Shown: positions 1 to 8,400 of the stretch, in pieces
How the letters are laid out: every line of letters starts with the position of its first letter
Numbering within the stretch: position 1 is the stretch's first letter
NCBI GenBank assembly: GCA_014925825.1
Contig: JACGCK010000558.1
Location: 1 to 14,750 of the forward strand
Reading direction: 5' to 3'
Source: Pholiota molesta
Lineage: Eukaryota; Basidiomycota; Agaricomycetes; Agaricales; Strophariaceae
Length of the DNA stretch: 14,750 nt
Notes under the pieces: generated by a model
Told to the model about the DNA's origin: nothing
The model's input: only the letters and a program-made list of their open reading frames with translations
Databases searched by the model: none
Translations under genes and position numbers: made by a program

Positions 1-1808
1 CCCGAGCCCCGAACCGGTATTTCCTAAAGAAGAATATTATCTTCATTTTGGGTTTCCCCCTGTTTCTATTTTTGTGATTGACATCGGGCAAGCAAATCTG
101 TGGCAGTGGGAGAATTTTGGGAGAATTTGTGTTATCCATTGTATACCTTGAGGCTTGTAGCCCAAGATCAGTACTTGAAGTGGTTGCGAATCCTTTGGAT
201 CAATGAATAGTGTCCTAGATACTCGCAGATATCGACAAGATATCGAAGTCTCCATTATGTATGATTCTGCTCTGGCCGGCAATTATCTATTCTCTGCCTC
301 CAGAAATCGAAAATGGTTCCGAATCTCAATTGTTATCAAGCGTAGATCTGGTAACCCATGAAGTGAGTTGAAGTGAAGAAATCTTCTCTGAATGCTTATT
401 TCCAGTTGGTTAGCTTGTTCAGAACGTCGCTCGTTGATCATGCGCTGATGGCTGAGCGACCATGACTACAGCTCTCTGCCGATACTCGGGAGACCACAGG
501 TTCAAGTGTCGGATTCAATCACTTGATTGAGTTTCTCTGCTTTGAGACCATCCCTGTGTGCGCCATTCGTAATTCTGCGATATGTAATCAGTTCAAAATT
601 GAGTACATAAGAATTCTATTCAGCAAGAATAATTGTGCGATCTCTGGAGAAATCATTTCGTGTAAAATTTGGACAAGAAGTCAAGTATAAACATGCGACC
701 TAAGCCAATGTTTTGTTCCAGAAAATATATTGAAGCGGCTCATCCGAAGTTGCTCCTCTTCCCAAATTCCTAAACTGTAGGTGAGGGAATAATCTATGGT
801 GCAGCCTTCAGTAAATCAGAGCTCCAAGGTGAAGCGTGAAGACTGAATGCTACGGTCGGTATAAGAATGCATGACGTTCAATTGTACTCAGACGTAGTGT
901 ACATCTATCATCTCTAGAAATCGAAAATTATAAAGCATGGAATTTTCTGTCCTACGTATATACTTATGTACTTCACGCGACCTACTCCACAGGACGTTGC
1001 GTTCGGCTACAATGCGTACTCCATAAATATTTGGAGATAAGAACTAAAGTTGTTAAGAAATGTACATGTGGGAGAGTGATAGACATCGATACACATGGCA
1101 TTGGGCAAGAATGACTTCGGCAAGTCGCTCTTTCTCAGGACAGACCTGGAGAAAGGCAATGTGAAGTGTGTATCAAGTGTGTATGCAGTGGCTCTAGAGT
1201 TTGCGGTGGGGAAGGACAGGGAAGGACCGGAGTCAGAGTCGTTTGGGGTCACTGCACGCTACTAACTTACACTACATTTTTGAGTCATCGCAATCAGTAG
1301 CTCGTTCGAGTCGTCTGGCTTTATTCTGAGATCGAGTCTGGGCGTATAACGGCTTCAAGCCATACGCGTGCGCGGTTGCGCCGGCATTCTGCGCGCAACT
1401 CGGATTTGGGACAGGAATAAGTAAAAGAATTTTCAGTTGACTTTCAGGAACTTTCTCTCGTGGCCTATAGCTTTTTCTGTTGTTTTGACGATCTACCTAA
1501 GATAACCATAAGGAGCATAATTCATTATTCTAATTATGGTTTTTATCAACCCTTCAATAATAGTATATGCGTATGCCTTACACTGCCCTACATTACATAC
1601 CTACTTTCGTGAATTTCGTCTGCATAGCCTGAGTCGGCTAGGATGAGAATAAGTATGTAGAGCCCTTTATGACTTAAACTACCACAACCGTTGTCTGTCC
1701 TTTTGGGTTTCACTGCACCTGTAGTTTGTCTATAGTGGTACTACATCAATACTACATAGTGGTAGCACTGCAGGCATGCCACTGATTTTCCTGATAGCGA
1801 TCATATTA
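1..1808. other. AT-rich intergenic DNA without a supported gene
   Basis: Only short open frames occur, on both strands, and none carries a motif I recognise or could be joined to a neighbour through plausible introns. No tRNA-like cloverleaf or rRNA segment was seen. Small sequence echoes are present: the 13-mer AGAAATCGAAAAT occurs near 302 and again near 916, and ATAGTGGTA is repeated at 1732-1740 and 1756-1764 together with two TACTACAT copies (1739-1746, 1750-1757). These look like ordinary intergenic or decayed repeat sequence. A distant promoter for a gene outside the window on the left cannot be excluded. Confidence 0.6.
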
Positions 1809-1831
1809 GGGACAGTCAGAGTTAGTGATTC
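1809..1831 (+). repeat. Left terminal inverted repeat of the MITE-like element
   Basis: Twenty-three bases identical to the reverse complement of 2154-2176. Beyond the perfect part, similarity continues only at the GATTC motifs, which keep the same 11-12-11 bp spacing in both arms while the spacers differ. Confidence 0.9.
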
Positions 1832-2038
1832 TAAGTTGATTCGGTGCTTGATTCAAAGTTGATTCTCGAGCCGTGAATCAAAGTTGAATCAACCTCGAAT
1901 CAAGCTCAGCTTTGACCGCCCCGATTCTGCGGTTGATTCTGATGAGATTGATAATTGATTTTGGCCTCTCAACTCTATGTTGATTCCATGCAGGCAAGAA
2001 TCAACTCAGAATCAACTCACAGAATCCTTGATTCCATT

Positions 2039-2066
2039 GCAGAATCTCCTCTGGAGGAGATTCTGC
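2039..2066. repeat. Perfect 13-bp hairpin inside the MITE-like element
   Basis: GCAGAATCTCCTC at 2039-2051 pairs with GAGGAGATTCTGC at 2054-2066 across a two-base TG centre. It is off the midpoint of the element (about 1992), so it is a separate internal palindrome and not the fold axis of the terminal repeats. Each arm includes one of the GANTC motifs. Confidence 0.75.
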
Positions 2067-2153
2067 GATTCAGTTTTGATTCTCCATTCCCACGATTCTG
2101 GCCTCCAGAATCAATCCGTGAATCAAATCGGAATCATGTGCTGAATCAAAGCT

Positions 2154-2176
2154 GAATCACTAACTCTGACTGTCCC
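2154..2176 (-). repeat. Right terminal inverted repeat of the MITE-like element
   Basis: Exact reverse complement of 1809-1831, followed immediately by TA at 2177-2178. Confidence 0.9.
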
Positions 2177-2412
2177 TATTGATCAGCAGGGATCGGCATC
2201 ATTAATATTAATCTTACCGGCACCGTGAAAAGAATAGTATTGGCTTCCTCTTGACTGCATCGTCTTATACAAGTCCCCTAAGAACACAAGGACCCACCTA
2301 TCCGAAATTCTCAAGTTCCTGTCTTTGGAGGGCATTATTGACCCACCATTTATCCTGTCCTCGACAACCCTCTACGCTGCTTAGGAGATAAGTTTGCTGT
2401 GTTATCCCACAC
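2177..2412 (+). promoter_or_regulatory. Presumed promoter and 5' leader of the dehydrogenase gene
   Basis: No gene is seen between the MITE-like element and the ATG at 2413. An in-frame TAA at 2389-2391 closes the reading frame just upstream of that ATG and supports it as the start. No clear TATA box or known operator stands out. Any regulation here would probably involve the neighbouring inverted-repeat element, but that is inference. Confidence 0.4.
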
Positions 2413-4999
2413 ATGACGTTCAATCCGGCTTTCGGATTTAATTTCCACTTCGATTGCGTTGTGGTAGGGTCCGGACACGCAGGTAGTTGTGCGGCGCTTT
2501 CTGCAATAGACGCCGGATGTGGTCGAGGTGAGTTGTTAGCTTTTCTTTTTCTATTCATATGATATCGAATCATGTACCCTCGATCGACCCATTGAGGGTA
2601 GATCGGCCGAGCTGTTTGGTTTCAACTGAGCAGTGGCTCACTCGTCTTTTGATTCAAACGATATTCATCTTTGGGGTTGGGCATCTGGGCACGTTCACCA
2701 TGAACGACTGTCAAAAGAGATTACCTCTGATCTGTTTCTTCTGCTTCCGTACTTACGATTTCAAGCCCTATACTAACGACCATTTGCATCAACATCTTCC
2801 GACCTTCCGACCTTGTCAATGCCACATAATTTTCGACCCGTGAATGCATTGTCGCCGCCTACGGAAATCTGTGAACAACCCCTTCGATCATTCGCACATG
2901 GCTGCTAACACCATTAATCCGTGGATGTATCATTCAATTCATTGGACTTGGGCGTTGGTATCACCAACAATCGATCCCGACCTTCCTCCGTTTTTCTCTG
3001 GTGGCTTGGAATGTGATACATGAATTTCCCCCCGTGCACTGTATATGCCCGCATCCAATTGCACCCTTACGCCTTGATCTCCATGCCCTGTGCTTTTCCC
3101 GTGCTCGCGTGGTTTTTGCGTGCGTCGGAAACATATGTGCGGGTGCATATTCATTTCACGCGCGCATGTAACTTGAACTCCAACTCTACGATAACCTCGA
3201 CCTTCGACTTGTCCTATTTCGAAATCACCTCACAACGTGCGTCAACGTGGCTTACCGCTTGAAATCCGCATCGTACCCATTCCGGCCGCTCTGTTCAACA
3301 CAACGGAATTTCCACATCCCGCAATCAACATTAAAAAATACTACCTGCTGAATCTGCATAACTTCGCAACCCCTTGACTCCTCGACTATCTGGTATCCAG
3401 TCCTCATAGTCGACAAATGCCCCGAAGCTTGGGCAGGAGGCAACGGATACTTTACCGCCGGTGCACACAGGACAGTCCACTCAGGTCTTTCGGACCTCCT
3501 CCCCTTACTGGATAACGCCTCCCCAACGGCGCGTCCCTCGCGCGTCCAGCTTTCGACCATCGACGTCGAGCCTTACCCCGCAGCGGCATTCGCCGCCGAC
3601 ATCCAGCGTCTCGGCGCGGGCCGGGCCGACCCCAAGTTGGTGAACGCTGTGGTGGACGGCTCGCGCGACGCGGTGGGCTGGTTGGCTAAGCGCGTCAAGG
3701 TGCCGTTTGTGTTGTCGTTTAATCGACAGGCGTATGAGGTGGATGGCAGGGTGAAGTTCTGGGGTGGAATGGCGCTTAGTGTGGAAGATGGGGGGAAGGG
3801 GTTAATTCATGCGCATCGTAGAAGTTTGGAGGAGGCGGGTGTGGAGATTTGGTTTGAGGCCAGGGCTGTGGAGATTCTGATGACGGGCGAGAGTGACGGA
3901 GACCAAGTAGTGTGCGGGGTGGTGATAAGAATGGGAGATAGAGATGTGAGAGTGGGGACGCCGTCGGTGGTCCTTGCTGCTGGAGGGTTCGAAGCGGACA
4001 AGGACATGCGAATCAAATATTTGGGCGAGGCGTGGGCCAATGCAAGGGTACGTTTACTCGCTGCTTTATGAACACAAATCGATTTGGCGTATTCAACGCT
4101 TGGATCGTGCTTTCCATAAAATCATATTTTGACCACGATGCTTTTTTTTATAGGTCAGAGGCACACCATATAACACAGGTGACGGCTTTGAGCTGGCACG
4201 CGCCGTTGGTGCAGGTATGACAGGAGACTGGGAAGGATGCCACAGCACTGCATGGGACGCACACGCTGCATTCGATGGCGGCGAGCGGGAGCTCACCAAT
4301 CAGTATACCAAATCCGGATATCCTCTAGGCATCATGGTGAACACGCGGGGCAAGCGGTTCGTCGATGAAGGAGAAGACTTCAGGAACTATACGTATGCCA
4401 AGTTTGGGAGGGCGATTTTAATGCAGCCCGGGGGATGTGCATTTCAGATATGGGATGCGAAGACACTGGAGAAGCTGAGGAAGGAAGAGTACGGGGAAGG
4501 GGTGGTGAAGAAAGCTTGGGCGCAGAGCATTGAAGAATTGGCTGAAGTGTTGAGCAAGGAAGAATGGGGCCTGGAGGATAAGAAAGGCTTTATCGAGACC
4601 ATACAGGGATTCAACAATGCGGTAAGGGAGGCAGCCAAAGAACCCAATATTCCAGAGTGGAACCCGGCCGTGAAAGACGGCCGAACGACAGAATCTGCAG
4701 CAGTCAAGTTGGAAGTGCCTAAAACAAATTGGGCGCTTACAATCGAAGAAGCGCCGCTGATGGCGGTCAAGGTCGCATGTGGGATTACCTTTACTTTTGG
4801 CGGGCTCACGATTGACGCCGACGGCGCGGGGGTGTTGTCGAGGACGGGAAGGGTGATTCCTGGACTGTTTTGCACGGGAGAGATGGTTGGGGGTTTGTTC
4901 TATGGGAACTATCCTGGTGGAAGTGGGTTGACGGCTGGTGCCGTATTTGGACGCAAGGCGGGCCAGAGTGCGGGTAAGAGAGTAATTCGCGAGGGATGA
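2413..4999 (+). CDS. FAD-dependent dehydrogenase, tricarballylate dehydrogenase / fumarate reductase flavoprotein class (3 exons)
   Basis: Exons are 2413-2527, 3401-4047 and 4154-4999 (TGA), giving 535 aa. The N-terminus has a Rossmann FAD site: VVVGSGHAGSCAAL (residues 16-29, the GxGxxG form), followed by VLIVDK with Asp43 in the place that binds the ADP ribose, then GGN (51-53). HSTAWD (from His284), NTRGKRFVDEGEDF (317-330), TFGGL (about 468-472) and GEMVGGLFYGNYPGGSG (496-512) are hallmarks of the FAD_binding_2 family related to TcuA, which oxidises tricarballylate to cis-aconitate with FAD. The substrate in fungi is not settled by sequence. No signal peptide is evident, so a soluble enzyme is likely. 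The length is near or slightly above bacterial relatives, with no frameshift. Intron 1 is extraordinarily long (873 nt) and intron 2 is 106 nt. The start is the first ATG after an in-frame stop. Two introns here against 24 in the next gene may hint at later acquisition, but this is weak. Confidence 0.9.
2528..3400 (+). other. Intron 1 of the dehydrogenase: 873 nt with a giant AG-free 3' part
   Basis: Donor GTGAGT at 2528; acceptor CCAG ending at 3400. Splicing joins phase-1 G (2527) to TC at 3401, giving the uninterrupted family sequence GCGR-VLIVDK-CPE. Unspliced RNA would reach an in-frame stop about 30 nt into the intron. Ten AG dinucleotides occur in the first 238 nt. After the one at 2764-2765 there is none until the acceptor at 3399-3400. 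The part in between is C/T-leaning but still contains GA about 26 times. No second exon is needed and none was found. Short open frames on both strands here (for example 3020-3262) match nothing I recognise. Confidence 0.85.
2771..2777 (+). other. Predicted branch point TACTAAC, 624 nt from the 3' splice site
   Basis: A perfect match to the fungal branch-point consensus, with A2776 as the expected branch nucleotide. It lies six bases after the last AG before the AG-free stretch, as expected if the zone protects scanning from this site. A second good candidate, TGCTAAC, is at 2903-2909 inside the zone. Weaker CTGAAT and TTGAC-like sites lie closer to the acceptor (3345-3395). Confidence 0.65.
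4048..4153 (+). other. Intron 2 of the dehydrogenase
   Basis: GTACGT donor after codon AGG, and a TTTTTTTTATAG acceptor. It is phase 0 and 106 nt long, with TTTTGACC as a plausible branch site. Splicing yields NAR-VRGTPYNTGDGFEL, a continuous family-like sequence. Confidence 0.9.
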
Positions 5000-5470
5000 T
5001 TAAGCTTGTTATTGAGCGCTTTGACCAAATGGATAGCTTCTACATAGCATGCAGAATTCTGAACAAGTGTTCAAAAAACGAACTTCATCTGTTAGTGCGA
5101 GCGTATTCCAAAGAAAATTCGTCAATAACTACCTCCGTATTAAATAACGCCAGCACTCTGGTCCAGAAGTTGTACGATGGGATGGCACCGATCCGCGTCT
5201 AGACGCATTTATCATGTGTCTCATGAATCCCATTGAAGCCTTGCCGAATTCGTGGGCCGTCGATACTTAGCCTTGCCTCATGGTGGCTAATGGAGTGCAA
5301 GGCTTGTGAAAAGTCGATGGCTGTCGTTGAATGAAGAGGAAGCGCTCGATGATGACGCAGAGGCGGATCTCTTGGCAGGTGACGTCACCTTGTTCAACAA
5401 GTATTATTCGGTAGCGGTCAAGTGGCAGTTAGCAGGCACATTTCATCCTTCCTTTCTACCCCTATCGGTC
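5000..5470 (+). promoter_or_regulatory. Intergenic region: 3' end of dehydrogenase and promoter/leader of phospholipase D
   Basis: The 471 bp separates the TGA at 4997-4999 from the first in-frame ATG of the PLD gene at 5471. No canonical AATAAA was seen; TATTAAATAA near 5139 is the nearest thing. The PLD frame stays open upstream to 5306 without an ATG, so that stretch is read as leader, although a missed 5' exon is possible. An exact CRE palindrome lies at 5380-5387. Confidence 0.5.
5380..5387. promoter_or_regulatory. Perfect CRE/ATF palindrome TGACGTCA
   Basis: The 8-bp site for CREB/ATF-type bZIP factors lies 83 bp before the PLD start codon. Such factors act in fungal stress and cAMP responses. 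One site in promoter position is suggestive only, since an 8-mer can occur by chance. Confidence 0.45.
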
Positions 5471-8400
5471 ATGGCGCTGGCGGACGTTCTTCGCGACGCT
5501 ACGGCCGCCCTCAAAAAAGATACCCACACAATTACCCCCACAACGCCAAAGCAGCAACATTCACATTCGCTCGAACCAACACAACAACGTCGCTCACACG
5601 ACTCGCCTCAACCCAACGGCAACAAACTGCATTTTAGCGAATCGAGTCATCCAACTAATGGCCACGACTATCGCGGTAGCGGAGACAGCAGCTGTGTTCG
5701 ACAAGGCGATGCGATTACAGAACCGCTCAGCCAAGAACAAACATCTAAATCCCTCACTTGGCTTTCTGCGCATGACTTTGCAACTATCGGGTCACCTCCA
5801 AACACTCCCCCACAGAGGACTGGACCTCCGCGCTCGTGGTCTATTTCTTATGTCCTGCCTGCATCGCCGTCGCTCATGTCAAGCAGGCCCACGCAAGCTT
5901 ATTTCCAACATGTTACGGAGGACCAACTGCCTGAAGACACTTCCCTCCTTACCGACCTCGAAGCTGATCATGAATATACATTTGCCAACCATGCTGACGA
6001 GAAAGACTTCCGTGGCGCTCTCGAGTATCGCGACCAACAAGAGCGGGAGCTAAGGATGAATAAACGGCGCCAACACAGGGATTCCAGCTGGGACATCAAT
6101 CCGATGAAGTGGTTCCAGGAATCACAGGACGAGAAATCGGGGATGGATTCCCCAGTTGAAGAAAACAAAAACAACGACGAGAAGGACGATGGAATGCTGA
6201 ATGGTTCACACTCTGAGCCAGAGGGAAGCGGTGGCGCAGCTAGTTTTTTCCTTCGCCGTCCCCCTAAACGCGGAGGCAGTACCGTGGTCCCATCTGAAGC
6301 ACCGTCGGAAAAAGCAGGCGCGCGTGTCCGCCGTGCATTTTCTGTGCCCCATACCCCCCAACCAAAGTCCTCCACAGGAAAAGGTAAAAATAAGGAGGAT
6401 GCTCACGATGACGTCGGCGAACCAGGCGGCATACCCATGTCTGCGACAGCGACGGCTGGCACAGCAAAGTGGGCGAAGTTACGGGCACTGCTACCTCATA
6501 TTGCTCATCCACAAGAGAGTATACTTCCTGGACCCTCCCAAGTCACTTCACAGGCAGTCAATATCACAGACGAGCTGATCACAGGCGGACTATCTACGCT
6601 CATGCTCCGTCTCTGGATTGAACGTGACGAAAAGGGCCATCGGCGTGTTCCCATCCTCTTTCATCGTCTACGCCTTCGCATCACAGATTCTCTACATCCT
6701 ATGGAAAAACATGGGGTGTTCCGTATAGAATGTGAATATGCAAATGGCGCGGCAAGATGGGTCGTGTATCGAGAACTCAGGGATTTCTTGAGCCTGCACA
6801 CGCATTATACAGTTTCGAATATATACAACCAGAATGTTGACAAGATGCCGGAGTTTCCGAAGACGAGCTTGCCCTATTTCAAGTTTTTGAAGAAGGAGGT
6901 TAGAGAAAAAGGGGATGGTTCGAAGGTCGATAGAGCAGATTTTGCAAGACTGCAAAGGGAAGCGTTGGAAAATTACTTGGTCGAGCTCATTAGAGCTGTC
7001 GTATGTTTATTTTCTATCTCATCTTTATCTATTGACCCTAATGTCGCGCATCTATACAGATGTTCCACCCTTCCTCGAACCGTCTGGCTGGTTTCCTTGA
7101 GATTAGCGCACTCTCGATTGCACTGGCGCGATCAGGCGGTGCCCAATATAAGGCAGGCTATCTTAGAATCCACACGGACAGCAGCGGCGGCAGCTTCGGC
7201 CGTAAATCGATAAGCTGGAGAGAGAGGAAGACCCAACGATGGTGTGCTGTGCGCGAGAGCTATCTAGTTGTGATGGAAGAGCCTGGAGAGGTATAATGGT
7301 CCACTTAATCGCTGTGCTTCTCATCCACTGAAGAAATTATCTTCATTTAATCAGCTCACGATATGGGATGTATTCCTTCTTGATTCCGACTTCAAGATAG
7401 AACGACCGAAACGGTACTACCGCCAGGGGCTTGGAAGCCTCCTACATCCGGGCGAGAAATTAGACGAGCTACCGCAGACACTGCACCATCGAGCTATGGA
7501 TGAGGTGGCTAGGCAACATGATACACACCCCAGCGACAATGCAGCTAGTCACGAACACAGGAATGGGTATGCACACATAGCACCACAGATCCACCTATCT
7601 CCTGCCACCGAGGACCACGCAGAGCGCCAGTCTATCATTTCATCCATACGAAGCCGCGTCTCCAAGATTTTCCACTTAGACCCATCCAAAGGCAGAAATG
7701 CATCGGCGAGCGACGGTCGGCGTCGCGCATCGTCGACTTCGAGGGCTGGGGTTGCGAGCTCCGGTTCTATCAGTTCAGAGCTCTCGGATGACGACGAGAC
7801 GATCTCGACGTCATCCAGAGTGCAGTCGCGTCCTGCGACGCCGATGCTCGATCCATCGACAAATGCGAATCCCTTGCTTGGCGAGAACGAGGAGGGCATG
7901 GGTAAGGATGGCCCAGAGAAGACCAAGGAGAGCGACAAGGAGAAACGTTTCAAGAAACTCGAAGGCGATGTGTCGAAGCATATATTTTACATTGTCAATT
8001 CGCAGATGAGGCTCAAGCTTATTGCAAAAAATGAGGTGGGTTGGTTTTCATGCTCTTCTTTACGTTCGGTTTGCTCATTACTCACCACTCATTCTTGTTC
8101 AGCGCCAAATGCTGCAGTTCATTACGGCGCTTGAGAAAACAGCGGCAACCTCACATTACACGGGCAGCAACCGGTTCGATAGCTTTGCCCCTATCAGACT
8201 GAACGTGTCGGCTCAGTGGCTCGTCGATGGCGTGAGGACCTATTTATTGCGATGTAAACTCCGCGTTCTCCGTGTGCTGAACCTTGAATATCTTCTCCCC
8301 TTTTGACCTCGTGTGCATGTTCCATAGCGCGATTACTTTTGGAATCTATCTCGCGCGATGCTTCTGGCGAAGGAGAGCATTTATATTCATGATTGGTGGC

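Larger units (their letters stand above)
1809..2176. mobile_element. MITE-like element with 23-bp perfect terminal inverted repeats and TA flanks
   Basis: The element begins GGGACAGTCAGAGTTAG and ends with the exact reverse complement; the perfect inverted repeats cover 1809-1831 and 2154-2176. Each end is flanked by TA (1807-1808 and 2177-2178), which fits the TA target duplication of Tc1/mariner-type transposons. At 368 bp with no convincing coding frame it can only be a non-autonomous copy. The interior carries 24 GATTC/GAATC pentamers, twelve in each orientation, mostly 11-12 bp apart. The frame open at 1955-2155 is just translated repeat. It lies 237 bp upstream of the dehydrogenase start codon, so it may be part of that promoter. 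The superfamily assignment rests only on the TA flank. Confidence 0.8.

Noticed and set aside
43..282. 79-codon - strand open frame at the left end
   Set aside because: No recognisable domain and no partner exons. It could be a random frame in AT-rich DNA.
1732..1764. Short direct repeats ATAGTGGTA / TACTACAT
   Set aside because: Only two imperfectly arranged copies. No array or element ends were seen, and they are too short to interpret.
1955..2155. 66-codon + strand open frame
   Set aside because: It is the GATTC/GAATC repeat array of the MITE-like element read as protein.
2575..2600. TACCCTC/GAGGGTA stem near the start of intron 1
   Set aside because: A seven-base stem with a 12-base loop is expected by chance. 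It shows no snoRNA boxes or other RNA signature.
2939..3560. Open frames on both strands within and next to intron 1 (about 70-100 codons)
   Set aside because: They match no motif and overlap the AG-free intron or exon 2 of the dehydrogenase.
4444..4875. 143-codon open frame on the - strand
   Set aside because: It lies wholly inside exon 3 of the dehydrogenase, whose sense reading has strong family motifs. The antisense frame is a composition shadow.
5306..5470. In-frame extension of the phospholipase D reading frame upstream of ATG 5471
   Set aside because: It has no ATG, only GTG, and contains the CRE site. It is better read as 5' leader, though a spliced upstream exon is not ruled out.
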